A DNA stretch of 9,131 bases from an uncultured Actinomyces sp. (GTDB lineage Bacteria; Actinomycetota; Actinomycetes; Actinomycetales; Actinomycetaceae), in NCBI GenBank assembly GCA_915069725.1, contig CAJZFF010000050.1:1-9131 (forward strand). Reading direction: 5' to 3'. The translations under genes and the position numbers were made by a program. This document shows, piece after piece, positions 1 to 7,458 of this stretch. The notes beneath the pieces are model-generated. The model had not been told where the DNA came from, did not search any database, and was given only the letters and a program-made list of their open reading frames with translations. The number at the start of each line of letters is the position of its first letter. Position 1 is the stretch's first letter.

Positions 1-74
1 AGATCTACACGAAGGTCACCGTCGACCACCTGCGGGAGGTCTACGCCACCAGCCACCCGCGGGCTCTGGCCTGA
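1..74 (+). CDS. xerD: Tyrosine recombinase XerD, C-terminal end (partial)
   Basis: Only the last 23 codons and the TGA stop (72-74) are inside the window; the frame starts at base 3. The peptide begins Ile-Tyr-Thr-Lys-Val and ends with a Ser-His-Pro-Arg-Ala stretch. In the Xer family this is the very C-terminus: the tyrosine of the IYTxV motif (6-8) is the catalytic nucleophile that attacks DNA, and the HPRA tail is typical of XerD. XerD works with XerC at the dif site to resolve chromosome dimers. The position just upstream of parA-scpA-scpB fits XerD rather than XerC in actinobacteria. The remaining catalytic residues lie outside the window and cannot be checked. Confidence 0.82.
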   Translation, partial: IYTKVTVDHLREVYATSHPRALA

Positions 75-94
75 TCGATGAACCCGCAGGCGAG

Positions 95-126
95 GGCCGT
101 TCCCCCAGGTCTTGGTGGGGGAAGCC
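95..126 (+). terminator. Strong hairpin after xerD, possible terminator
   Basis: A perfect 8-bp stem, TTCCCCCA (100-107) with TGGGGGAA (116-123), closes an 8-base loop (108-115). It can be extended by GGC (95-97) with GCC (124-126) across a 2-base bulge (98-99). It starts 21 bases after the xerD stop. No T-run follows, so it is not a classical Rho-independent terminator; actinobacterial terminators often lack the T-run, so a termination role is plausible but inferred. It could instead be a processing or stability element, or a dispersed repeat. Confidence 0.5.
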
Positions 127-163
127 TGAGTGCACACCGGGCCGCGGCTGAAAGCGGGGTTCT

Positions 164-218
164 GTCGGCTTTGATCTCTGGCGTGTCCCGTCTGAACTGG
201 GCGATGTCGGTCGGCTTT
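164..218 (+). repeat. Short direct repeat upstream of parA
   Basis: The 9-mer GTCGGCTTT occurs at 164-172 and again at 210-218, 46 bases apart, both in the intergenic region just upstream of the parA start and its predicted -10 element. It could be a paired regulator site or chance. It is not a parS site: the parS palindrome TGTTTCACGTGAAACA is not present. Confidence 0.3.
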
Positions 219-222
219 CGAC

Positions 223-235
223 TAGGCTGGATAAC
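223..235 (+). promoter_or_regulatory. Probable leaderless promoter of the parA operon
   Basis: TAGGCT (223-228) resembles an actinobacterial -10 hexamer and ends 7 bases before the parA GTG at 236. That spacing would place the transcription start at or next to the start codon, giving a leaderless mRNA. There is no good Shine-Dalgarno sequence before the GTG, which agrees. No clear -35 box is seen 16-18 bases further upstream. Leaderless starts are common in actinobacteria; the assignment is by pattern only. Confidence 0.5.
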
Positions 236-1108
236 GTGAATGACTCCATCCAGCCAGGCCTGATCGACAACCCCGGCACCGACGAGAGCGAGGAGAAGGA
301 CTTCCCCGTTCCCGCGCCGCTGGAGTCGCACGGACCCGCTCGGGTCATCTCCATGTGCAACCAGAAGGGCGGCGTCGGCAAGACCACGACGACGATCAAC
401 CTCGGCGCGGCCCTGGCCGAGCTGGGGCGCAAGGTCCTCATCGTCGACTTCGACCCCCAGGGAGCGGCCTCGGCCGGCCTGGGCATCAACGCCCACGAGC
501 TCGACTCCACCATCTACGACCTCCTCGTCGCCAGCCGCCCGGACATCCGCACGGTCATCCACGAGACCACGGTGGAGGGGCTGGACATCGTCCCGGCCAA
601 CATCGACCTGTCCGCCGCAGAGGTCCAGCTCGTCAACGAGGTCGCCCGCGAGCAGGCCCTCAAGCGGGTGCTGCGTCCGGTGCTCGACGAGTACGACGTG
701 ATCCTCGTGGACTGCCAGCCCTCACTCGGGCTGCTGACCATCAACGCCCTGACCGCCTCCCACGGCGTCATCATCCCGCTGGAGACCGAGTTCTTCGCCC
801 TGCGCGGGGTGGCGCTCCTGGTGGAGACCGTCGAGCGGGTCAAGGACCGTCTCAACGCCACCCTGGAGATCGACGGCATCCTGGCCACCATGGTGGACTC
901 CCGCACCCTGCACTCCCGGGAGGTGCTTGAGCGCCTGGAGCAGGCCTTCGGCGAGCAGCTCTTCGACACGCGCATCCGGCGCACGATCAAGTTCCCGGAC
1001 GCCTCCGTGGCCAACGAGCCGATCACCAGCTACGCGCCCTCCCACCCCGGTGCGGACGCCTACCGCCGGCTGGCCCGCGAGGTCATCGCCCGCGGCGATG
1101 TCGCCTGA
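236..1108 (+). CDS. parA: ParA-family (Soj/MinD-like) ATPase
   Basis: The 290-residue protein starts at GTG 236. A non-conserved, acidic N-terminal stretch (about residues 1-34) precedes a deviant Walker A box KGGVGKTT (44-51, with the ParA-type signature lysine at 44), the second switch motif VDFDPQG (70-76), and Walker B around VDCQPSLG (158-165). Such ATPases dimerise on ATP, bind DNA nonspecifically and position cargo, usually chromosomal ParB-parS complexes. This copy, between xerD and scpA, corresponds in position to the ParA-like protein upstream of scpA in mycobacteria, not to the parAB pair near oriC; no parB or parS is adjacent. A role with SMC-ScpAB is suggested by context only. 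No Shine-Dalgarno is visible and a leaderless start is likely. The 3' end overlaps scpA by 11 bases. Confidence 0.9.
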   Translation: MNDSIQPGLIDNPGTDESEEKDFPVPAPLESHGPARVISMCNQKGGVGKTTTTINLGAALAELGRKVLIVDFDPQGAASAGLGINAHELDSTIYDLLVASRPDIRTVIHETTVEGLDIVPANIDLSAAEVQLVNEVAREQALKRVLRPVLDEYDVILVDCQPSLGLLTINALTASHGVIIPLETEFFALRGVALLVETVERVKDRLNATLEIDGILATMVDSRTLHSREVLERLEQAFGEQLFDTRIRRTIKFPDASVANEPITSYAPSHPGADAYRRLAREVIARGDVA

Positions 1109-1919
1109 GCCGGAGGAGCAGGGGCCGCCCCGGCTGCCCGGATTCAGCGTCACGCTGCCCCAGTTCGAAGGCCCCTTCGACCTGCTACTGAGCCTCATCG
1201 CCCGCAAGCGGCTCGACGTCACCGAGCTGGCACTGGCCGAGGTGACCGACGACTTCATCGCCCACATGCGCTCGGACTGGGACCTGGGGCGCGCATCTGA
1301 GTTCATCGTCGTGGCCTCCACCCTCCTGGCGCTCAAGGCCCACCGCCTTCTGCCCCACGACGAGAACGAGGAGGAGCCCGACCTCGAGCTGCTCGAGGCC
1401 CGTGACCTGCTCTTCGCCAGGCTCCTGCAGTACCGGGCCTTCAAGGAGGCCGCAGCGGCCTTCCGCCACCGGGCGGAGACCTCTGCACGCAGCTACCCCC
1501 GCATCGTCGCCCTGGAACCACATCTGGCGGCGCTGCTTCCCAAGCTCGTGGCCACTATCACCCCCGAGGAGCTGACCCGGCTGGCGGTGGGCGCCTTCAC
1601 CCGGCCCACTGATCCGGGCGTCCAGACCGTCCACCTGCACGAGCGAGTACCAGTCGGTGAACAGCTCAGCCTCATCGCCGGCAGGCTGCGCAGTCACGGA
1701 ACCCTGACCTTCGCCCAGATCATTGAGGACGCCGAGCGCACCGCAGTCGTGGTGGCCCGCTTCCTGGCGCTGCTCATTCTCCACCGGCAGGGCAGCGCCG
1801 AGCTGGACCAGGCCGAGGCCATGGGCGAGATCACCGTGACCTGGTGCGGAGGCCAGGACGACCTGACCGGCATGATGACCTCTGAGAACCTCACTGAGCT
1901 CGAGGAGGAATTCGCATGA
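1098..1919 (+). CDS. scpA: Segregation and condensation protein A (ScpA kleisin)
   Basis: This 273-residue protein is the kleisin subunit of the SMC-ScpA-ScpB condensin, which bridges the SMC heads and organises and segregates the nucleoid. The hallmark FEGPFDLLL lies at residues 23-31, followed by the helical SMC-neck-binding region (IARKRLDVTELALAEVTDDF), an acidic Glu-rich linker (DENEEEPDLELLEARD), and a C-terminal winged-helix part ending in an EITVTW stretch, as in the family. The open frame extends upstream to 927, but that part reads as out-of-frame parA. I chose ATG 1098 because the protein then begins 22 residues before the conserved motif and overlaps the parA stop by only 11 bases. 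The stop TGA (1917-1919) overlaps the scpB ATG, so translational coupling is expected. Confidence 0.93.
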   Translation: MSPEPEEQGPPRLPGFSVTLPQFEGPFDLLLSLIARKRLDVTELALAEVTDDFIAHMRSDWDLGRASEFIVVASTLLALKAHRLLPHDENEEEPDLELLEARDLLFARLLQYRAFKEAAAAFRHRAETSARSYPRIVALEPHLAALLPKLVATITPEELTRLAVGAFTRPTDPGVQTVHLHERVPVGEQLSLIAGRLRSHGTLTFAQIIEDAERTAVVVARFLALLILHRQGSAELDQAEAMGEITVTWCGGQDDLTGMMTSENLTELEEEFA

Positions 1920-2515
1920 GTGAAGCCGCCGGGCCTCAGCTGCGCAGTGCCGCTGAAGCCATCCTCATCGTCGCCGACGAGCCGGTAACCACCTCTGCGA
2001 TCGCCGAGGCCCTCGGCATGGAGGACAGCGTCTGCGAGGAGCTGCTCGAGAACCTGGCCGCCGAGTACCGCGGAGAGGCACCCGGCAGCCGTGCTCACGG
2101 ATTCCTGCTGCGACGTGCGGCAGGCGGATGGCGCTTCGCCTCCGTGCCCGAGCACGCCGACCTTGTCGAGCAGTTCATCATCGGCGGCGCCACCGCGCGC
2201 CTGAGCCAGGCCGCCCTGGAGACCCTGGCCGTCGTCGCCTACCGGCAGCCGGTCACCCGGGGACGCGTCGCCCAGATCCGTGGGGTCAATGTCGACGGCG
2301 TCATGCGCACCCTGCACGCCCGCGGCCTCATCGAGGAGGCCGGGGCTGAGACCTCCGGTGCGATCCTGTACCGGACCACGGGAGAGTTCCTGGAGTACCT
2401 GGGAATCGACTCCCTGGACGAGCTACCACCCCTGGCTCCCTACCTGCCTCGTGTCGAGGCACTGGGGGAGATCGTCGAACAGGCCGATGAGATGGCCGGT
2501 AGGAGGACCCCATGA
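1916..2515 (+). CDS. scpB: Segregation and condensation protein B (ScpB)
   Basis: ScpB (199 residues) dimerises and binds ScpA, stabilising the SMC condensin complex. The sequence has the two winged-helix domains of the family: the first begins with a region such as AAEAILIVADEPVTT near the N-terminus, and the second contains LSQAALETLAVVAYRQPVTR starting at residue 96, followed by RGVNVDGVMRTL, the most conserved block of the family. Length is normal. Start ATG 1916 overlaps the scpA stop as ATGA and is preceded by a strong AGGAGG (1903-1908) with a 7-base spacer, so re-initiation or coupling keeps ScpA and ScpB synthesis linked. The smc gene itself is not in this window. Confidence 0.95.
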   Translation: MSEAAGPQLRSAAEAILIVADEPVTTSAIAEALGMEDSVCEELLENLAAEYRGEAPGSRAHGFLLRRAAGGWRFASVPEHADLVEQFIIGGATARLSQAALETLAVVAYRQPVTRGRVAQIRGVNVDGVMRTLHARGLIEEAGAETSGAILYRTTGEFLEYLGIDSLDELPPLAPYLPRVEALGEIVEQADEMAGRRTP

Positions 2516-3486
2516 CCCCGAGGAACCGCCACGCCCGAACCGACTCCGTGCCCCACAGCGACTTCGGGGCCCAGGAGTTCTACGACGAGGATGACCTCGA
2601 GGAGCTGGACAAACAGGCCGACGCCTCCGACTTGGCCGCCTTCGACGCCGAGGCCATCGACGAGGACGAGGAGTCCCGTCTGCTTCAGATGCGTGAGCGC
2701 GCCACCAAGGGCGGCCAGGATGATCCGCACGTCGCCTCCGGGCAGCGTCTGCAGAAGGTCCTGGCCCACGCAGGGGTCGCCTCGCGCCGGGCCTGCGAGC
2801 AGCTCATCGCCGACGGCCGCGTCAGCGTCGACGGCATCACCGTCACCGAGGCGGGCGTCAGGGTGGACCCGCTGACCCAGGAGATCCGCGTTGACGGCAG
2901 CCGAATCCTCACCAACCCCGAGCTCATCACCCTCATGCTCCACAAGCCGGCCGGGGTCGTGACCACCATGGAGGACCCCGAGGGCCGCCCCACCGTGGCC
3001 CAGTACGGACGCGACTACCTGGCCGAGCACCCCGAGCTGCCCGACTCGCTGCGCCTGGTGCACGTCGGACGCCTCGACACCGAGACCGAGGGGCTGCTCC
3101 TGCTGTCCAACGACGGCGAGCTCTCCCACCGGCTCATGCACCCCAGCTTTGAGATCGCCAAGACCTATGTCGCCATCGTCGAGGGACAGGTCGAGCCCTG
3201 GGTCCCGCGCAAGCTGCGGCGCGGCATCGAGCTGGAGGACGGCGAGGCCAAGGCTGACCGGGTCACCGTCAAGGACTCAGGGCCGCGCGGTTCCATCGTC
3301 GAGATCACCCTCCACTCCGGCAAGAACCGCATCGTGCGACGCATGCTGGACGCCGTCGGCCACCCGGTCACGCGCCTGGCGCGCACCAGGCTGGGACCGC
3401 TGCGGCTGGGCAACCTGCGCCCCGGTGAGACCCGTCCGCTCAGCGGCGAGGAGATCGCTGCGTTGCAGCGGGAGGTCGGGCTGTGA
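2512..3486 (+). CDS. rluB: 23S rRNA pseudouridine synthase, RsuA/RluB family
   Basis: The 324-residue enzyme converts a specific uridine of rRNA to pseudouridine. Residues 1 to about 75 form an acidic low-complexity extension rich in Asp and Glu (for example DEDDLEELDKQ). The S4 RNA-binding domain follows (from RLQKVLAHAGVASRRACEQL), then the catalytic domain with HVGRLDTETEGLLLL, in which Asp189 is the expected catalytic aspartate. The C-terminal part has GKNRIVRRMLDAVGHPV, typical of the RsuA/RluB/RluE/RluF group. RluB, acting on helix 89/90 of 23S rRNA, is the usual assignment for the copy next to scpB; substrate specificity cannot be read from sequence. Start ATG 2512 overlaps the scpB stop (ATGA) and has AGGAGG at 2501-2506 with a 5-base spacer. 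Confidence 0.92.
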   Translation: MTPRNRHARTDSVPHSDFGAQEFYDEDDLEELDKQADASDLAAFDAEAIDEDEESRLLQMRERATKGGQDDPHVASGQRLQKVLAHAGVASRRACEQLIADGRVSVDGITVTEAGVRVDPLTQEIRVDGSRILTNPELITLMLHKPAGVVTTMEDPEGRPTVAQYGRDYLAEHPELPDSLRLVHVGRLDTETEGLLLLSNDGELSHRLMHPSFEIAKTYVAIVEGQVEPWVPRKLRRGIELEDGEAKADRVTVKDSGPRGSIVEITLHSGKNRIVRRMLDAVGHPVTRLARTRLGPLRLGNLRPGETRPLSGEEIAALQREVGL

Positions 3487-4643
3487 GCACGCCCGAGCCG
3501 CCGACGTCGGTGTCCACGCGTGGACCGGTGCTCATCGTTGGTACAGGACTGCTGGGAACCTCGCTCGCCCTGGCGCTGCGGGCGGCGGGTGTCGAGGTCC
3601 AGCTCTCCGACACCTCACCCACGTCCCTGGCCCTGGCCCGCGACATGGGTGCGGGAACGCTCCACGGGAAGGACAGCCCCGAGCCGCGGGTCATCGTCGT
3701 GGCCACGCCCCCCGACGTGACCGCCGACGTCGTCGTCGCGCAGCTGAACGCCCACCCCAGTGCCGTCGTCACTGACGTGGCGTCCGTCAAGGAACGGGTC
3801 GTGACCGAGGTCCGGTCCCGGGCGGGAGCACAGGCGCGCAGATACGTCGGCTCCCACCCGATGGCCGGCCGGGAGCGCTCCGGCGCCGGCGCCGCGGACT
3901 GCGACCTGTTCGCCGGTCGCCCCTGGGTGGTTGTCGGTCAGGACTCCGATCCGCAGGCGGAGCTGGTCATCAGGAACCTAGCGGTCGATGTGGGGGCCAC
4001 CCCGGTGCGCATGGGGGCGGCGGAGCACGACGCCGCCGTCGCCGCCGTCTCCCACGTGCCCCAGCTCGTCGCCTCACTCGTGGCCGCCCGGCTGGAGGAG
4101 CTGGGGGAGGGGGCCTTGGCCCTGTCGGGGCAGGGTCTTCGTGACGTCACCCGGATCGCGGCCTCGGACCCCAGGCTGTGGTCGGCCATCATCGTGGGCA
4201 ATGCCGGGCCCGTGGTTGACCTGCTGCGCCGGATCAGTGATGACCTGGCTGCACTGGTGACGGGAATCGAGACGGCAGTCTGCGATCCGGACAGTCCGGA
4301 GTACATGGCTCCTGGAGCGGCACGTGTGGTCGCTCCCGGGGCCGTCGGCGCGGTCACCGACGTCATGACTCGGGGAAACCTCGGTCGGGCACGCATCCCC
4401 GGCAAACACGGTGGCGCGCCGCGCCGCTACACCGAGGTCCAGGTCCTGGTACCCGACGCCGCCGGTGAGCTGGGCAGGCTCTTCTCGGACGTCGGCTCCG
4501 CCGGCGTCAACATCGAGGACTTCTCCTTGGAGCACTCGGCCGGGCAGAGTGCCGGCATCGCCCTCATCTCCGTCCTTCCGGCGGCCGCCCTACGGCTGGA
4601 GGAGGCACTGGACGCCCAGGGCTGGCGCGTCGTCGCGGGCTGA
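3483..4643 (+). CDS. tyrA: Prephenate dehydrogenase with C-terminal ACT domain
   Basis: TyrA (386 residues) carries out the NAD(P)-dependent oxidative decarboxylation of prephenate to 4-hydroxyphenylpyruvate, the step committing chorismate flow to tyrosine. The Rossmann motif is GTGLLG (20-25), with Asp43 at the end of the second strand, which usually favours NAD. The substrate region contains GSHPMAGRERSG, with the motif beginning at Gly123 and including His125. From about Tyr316 to the end is an ACT domain (YTEVQVLVPDAAGELGRLF), the usual module for feedback binding of an aromatic amino acid. The start is GTG 3483, overlapping the rluB stop (GTGA), with GGAGG at 3471-3475 and a 7-base spacer. 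It is therefore the last tightly coupled gene of the operon; a 129-base gap follows. Confidence 0.92.
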   Translation: MSTPEPPTSVSTRGPVLIVGTGLLGTSLALALRAAGVEVQLSDTSPTSLALARDMGAGTLHGKDSPEPRVIVVATPPDVTADVVVAQLNAHPSAVVTDVASVKERVVTEVRSRAGAQARRYVGSHPMAGRERSGAGAADCDLFAGRPWVVVGQDSDPQAELVIRNLAVDVGATPVRMGAAEHDAAVAAVSHVPQLVASLVAARLEELGEGALALSGQGLRDVTRIAASDPRLWSAIIVGNAGPVVDLLRRISDDLAALVTGIETAVCDPDSPEYMAPGAARVVAPGAVGAVTDVMTRGNLGRARIPGKHGGAPRRYTEVQVLVPDAAGELGRLFSDVGSAGVNIEDFSLEHSAGQSAGIALISVLPAAALRLEEALDAQGWRVVAG

Positions 4644-4661
4644 AACCGGTTCAATGCGCCG

Positions 4662-4677
4662 CACAGGCCCGCCTGTG
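4662..4677 (+). repeat. Small inverted repeat between tyrA and cmk-der
   Basis: CACAGG (4662-4667) and CCTGTG (4672-4677) form a 6-bp stem with a 4-base CCCG loop, 18 bases after the tyrA stop. There is no T-run. It may be a weak terminator or attenuating structure, or an operator-like palindrome, in the only substantial gap (4644-4772) of the core gene block. No convincing promoter hexamers were found in the gap. Confidence 0.3.
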
Positions 4678-4762
4678 TCAGTACTCATGGGGGCTGATCC
4701 GCAGTACCGCGCCGAAGTGTGGGACGCTTGGCCCAGTTCATGACCGTCAATCGGACCCTGAT

Positions 4763-4768
4763 GGAGGG
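4763..4768 (+). promoter_or_regulatory. Shine-Dalgarno that decides the cmk-der start
   Basis: GGAGGG (4763-4768) lies 4 bases before ATG 4773. The in-frame starts at GTG 4719, ATG 4740 and ATG 4761 lack such a site, and the residues they would add are not part of a Cmk domain. ATG 4773 places the P-loop at residue 9, as is normal for Cmk. Confidence 0.7.
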
Positions 4769-4772
4769 CACC

Positions 4773-6932
4773 ATGGGAATCGTCGTTGCGATCGACGGAC
4801 CAAGCGGATCGGGCAAGTCCACCGTCTCGCGGCGCGTGGCCGCCGAGCTGGGACTGGCCTACCTGGACACCGGTGCCATGTACCGGGCCGCCGCCTGGTG
4901 GTGCGAGCACGAGGGGATCGACCTGGAGGACGGGGCCGCCGTCGCCGAGGCCGTCGCCGCAATGCCTTTGCACATGGGCCTGGATCCCGAGCACCCCACC
5001 TTCACCGTGGACGGCACGGACGTATCGACCGCGATCCGCGACCCGCACATCGCCACTGTCGTCTCGAAGGTCGCCACCAACCTCGAGGTGCGTGCTGAGC
5101 TGGCACGCCGCCAGCGCGAGATCATCCGTTTCGAGGCGACCGGGCACACCGGGTCCTTCTCCGAGGGCGCCGGCATCGTGGCCGAGGGACGTGACATCAC
5201 CACCGTCATCGCGCCCGACGCCGACGCCCGCCTGCTGGTGACCGCCTCGGAGGAGGCCCGCCTGGCTCGTCGCGCCGGGGACCTGGAAGCCGCCGGAAAG
5301 CAGGTCGACACCGACGCCCTGCGCGACCAGGTGGTGCGCCGCGACCGCGACGACGCCACGGTCTCCCAGTTCCTCACCGCGCCCGAGGGCGTCACCCTGG
5401 TGGACACCTCGGAGCTGACCCTGGAGCAGTCCGTTGAACGGGTCCTGGACCTGGTGGAGGAGGCCGCCGACGCCGCCGCCCAGCGGGACGCCGAGGAGGA
5501 CCTGCGGGCCCAGGCCATGCGCGCGGGCCTGGCCGACTACGAGCTCGATGAGGAGGACCTCGCCCTCCTGGAGGCCGACGGAGGCCTGCCCACCGGCGAC
5601 AGCATCGAGCCCGGGCTGCCGGTCCTGGCCGTCGTCGGCCGGCCCAACGTGGGCAAGTCGACTCTGGTCAACCGGGTCCTGGGCCGCCGCGAGGCCGTCG
5701 TTCAGGACACCCCCGGTGTCACCCGCGACCGGGTCTCCTACCCCGCGGAGTGGGCCGGGCGCCGCTTCACCATCGTCGACACCGGCGGCTGGGAGGTGGA
5801 CGTGGCCGGCCTCGACGCCGCCGTGGCCACCCAGGCCGAGATCGCCGTGGAGATGGCCGACGCCGTCCTGCTGGTCGTCGATGCCCAGGTCGGCATCACC
5901 GAGACCGATGCCCGCGTGGTGCGCATGCTGCGCCGCAGTGGCAAGCCGGTGGTCCTGGCCGCCAACAAGGTCGACTCCCCGGCCCAGGAGGGGGACGCCG
6001 CCACCCTGTGGAACCTGGGGCTGGGAGAGCCCTTCCCGGTCTCGGCCCTGCACGGCCGGGGCAGCGGCGAGGTCCTCGACGCCGTCATGGAGGTCCTCCC
6101 GGAGGTCTCCGCCGTGGCCACCGCGGCGCCGGAGGGGGACCTGCACCGCATCGCCCTCGTGGGGCGGCCCAACGTCGGCAAGTCCTCGCTGCTGAACTCC
6201 ATCGCGGGCAGGGAGCGCGTCGTCGTCAACGAGACCGCGGGCACCACCCGCGACCCGGTCGACGAGATCATCGAGCTCGACGGGCGCCAGTGGGTCTTCG
6301 TCGACACCGCTGGGATCCGCCGGCGCGTCAAGCAGTCACGAGGCGCCGACTACTACGCGGTGCTGCGCACGCAGGGCGCCATCGACAAGGCCGAGGTCGC
6401 CGTCGTCCTGCTGGACGCCTCCGAGCCGATCAGTGAGCAGGACGTGCGCGTCGTCCAGCAGGCCGTCGATGCCGGCCGCGCCCTGGTCCTGGTCAACAAC
6501 AAGTGGGACCTGGTGGACGAGGAGCGTCAGAAGATGCTCCTGTGGGAGGTTGAGCACGACCTGGCCCACGTCTCCTGGGCCCCCCACATCAACCTGGCGG
6601 CCCGGACCGGCTGGCACACCAACCGGCTCGTGCGCGCCCTCGACGCCGCCCTGGAGGGCTGGACCACGCGCGTACCCACGGGCCGGCTCAACGGCTTCCT
6701 GGGCCAGCTGCAGTCCGCCACCCCGCACCCGGTGCGCGGCGGCAAGCAGCCCCGCATCCTCTTCGCCACCCAGGTCCAGGTGGCCCCGCCCCGGATCGTC
6801 ATCTTCACCACCGGCTTCTTGGACGCCGGATATCGGCGCTTCATCGAGCGCCGACTGCGTGAGGAGTTCGGCTTCACCGGCACCCCCATCCAGATCGGGG
6901 TGCGTGTGCGCGAGAAGCGCCAGCGGCGCTGA
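4773..6932 (+). CDS. cmk-der: Bifunctional cytidylate kinase / ribosome-assembly GTPase Der
   Basis: One 719-residue frame joins two normally separate proteins. Residues 1 to about 225 are cytidylate kinase (CMP/dCMP + ATP to CDP/dCDP): P-loop GPSGSGKST (9-17), YLDTGAMYR (30-38), [14 protein letters not shown], and the lid region around RRDRDDATV (189-197). A linker of about 60 residues, rich in Ala, Glu and Asp, leads into Der (EngA), the double GTPase needed for 50S ribosome assembly: first G domain GRPNVGKST (289-297), DTGGW (336-340), NKVD (398-401); second G domain GRPNVGKSS (464-472), DTAGI (511-515), NKWD (576-579); then the C-terminal KH-like domain ending in [10 protein letters not shown]. 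All expected G motifs are intact. Adjacent cmk and der genes are usual in actinobacteria; the fused form is known from Bifidobacterium and relatives. No stop or frameshift is visible at the join. Confidence 0.94.
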   Translation: MGIVVAIDGPSGSGKSTVSRRVAAELGLAYLDTGAMYRAAAWWCEHEGIDLEDGAAVAEAVAAMPLHMGLDPEHPTFTVDGTDVSTAIRDPHIATVVSKVATNLEVRAELARRQREIIRFEATGHTGSFSEGAGIVAEGRDITTVIAPDADARLLVTASEEARLARRAGDLEAAGKQVDTDALRDQVVRRDRDDATVSQFLTAPEGVTLVDTSELTLEQSVERVLDLVEEAADAAAQRDAEEDLRAQAMRAGLADYELDEEDLALLEADGGLPTGDSIEPGLPVLAVVGRPNVGKSTLVNRVLGRREAVVQDTPGVTRDRVSYPAEWAGRRFTIVDTGGWEVDVAGLDAAVATQAEIAVEMADAVLLVVDAQVGITETDARVVRMLRRSGKPVVLAANKVDSPAQEGDAATLWNLGLGEPFPVSALHGRGSGEVLDAVMEVLPEVSAVATAAPEGDLHRIALVGRPNVGKSSLLNSIAGRERVVVNETAGTTRDPVDEIIELDGRQWVFVDTAGIRRRVKQSRGADYYAVLRTQGAIDKAEVAVVLLDASEPISEQDVRVVQQAVDAGRALVLVNNKWDLVDEERQKMLLWEVEHDLAHVSWAPHINLAARTGWHTNRLVRALDAALEGWTTRVPTGRLNGFLGQLQSATPHPVRGGKQPRILFATQVQVAPPRIVIFTTGFLDAGYRRFIERRLREEFGFTGTPIQIGVRVREKRQRR

Positions 6933-6945
6933 GCCCCGGACGGAC

Positions 6946-7458
6946 TCAGTCGCCGGAAGCGGCCTGCTCCTTGGCCCACTGGGCAACACGCGCCGCGCTC
7001 TCCTCCTCGGACAGGTCCTCGACCCGGGTCATGATCGACCACCGCACGCCGAAGGGATCGCGAATGGAGGCGAACCTGTCCCCGGACACGAAGGTGGTAG
7101 GCGATTCCAGCAAGGTCGCTCCGGCAGTGGTAGCCCGGTCAACGGTGGCATCGACATCCGGGCAGTACAGACCGATCGAGTAGCAGACCGGCTCTGCCGA
7201 CGGAGTCGCAACCAGACCGGACAAGGCGGAGGGCTCACCGATCTGGAGCCTTCCGTGACCGAAGTCGAGCTCCGCGTGGACGACCGCCCCCTCGATCTCG
7301 ACACTGTCCACAATGCGCGCCCCGAAGACATCTCGATAGAACCGAAGCGCCCGGTCGGCGCTGTCGATGGCCAGAAACGGTGTGATACTGGTGAATCCGT
7401 GCGGAGTCCCGTGAGTCGTGTACTGACCAGTGGCTCCGGATACGTTGCGTGTACTCAT
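6946..7458 (-). CDS. VOC-superfamily (glyoxalase/PhnB-like) protein
   Basis: The 170-residue minus-strand protein has a single PhnB/glyoxalase-like fold: GFTSITPFLAIDSADRALRF near the N-terminus, FYRDVFGA, a central half with GHGRLQIGE, CPDVDATVDRATTAGATLL, and the closing DPFGVRWSIMTRVEDLS. Members of this group are small metal-binding dimers; many are annotated as glyoxalase/bleomycin-resistance proteins, but the substrate cannot be predicted and the classical glyoxalase I metal ligands are not assured. The start at 7458 (ATG) was chosen over the longer frame to 7596 because the family starts with a short tail before GFTSxTPF, and the extra 46 residues look like antisense of the neighbour. 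It converges on cmk-der with 13 bases between stops and is divergent from the AraC-family gene. Codon use is less GC-biased than the core genes. Confidence 0.85.
   Translation of the reverse strand: MSTRNVSGATGQYTTHGTPHGFTSITPFLAIDSADRALRFYRDVFGARIVDSVEIEGAVVHAELDFGHGRLQIGEPSALSGLVATPSAEPVCYSIGLYCPDVDATVDRATTAGATLLESPTTFVSGDRFASIRDPFGVRWSIMTRVEDLSEEESAARVAQWAKEQAASGD

Noticed and set aside
75..235. parS centromere or small RNA in the xerD-parA gap
   Set aside because: No TGTTTCACGTGAAACA-like palindrome and no convincing promoter-terminator pair for an RNA; only the hairpin and the short direct repeat can be supported.
1694..2317. Minus-strand open frame opposite scpA/scpB
   Set aside because: Shadow of the strong ScpA and ScpB coding frames, without its own motifs or ribosome-binding site.
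4590..6146. A 518-residue open frame on the minus strand opposite tyrA/cmk-der
   Set aside because: It is antisense to a well-supported gene in GC-rich DNA, where long antisense frames arise from codon bias. Its composition (Gly, Val, Asp, His, Gln rich) shows no domain.
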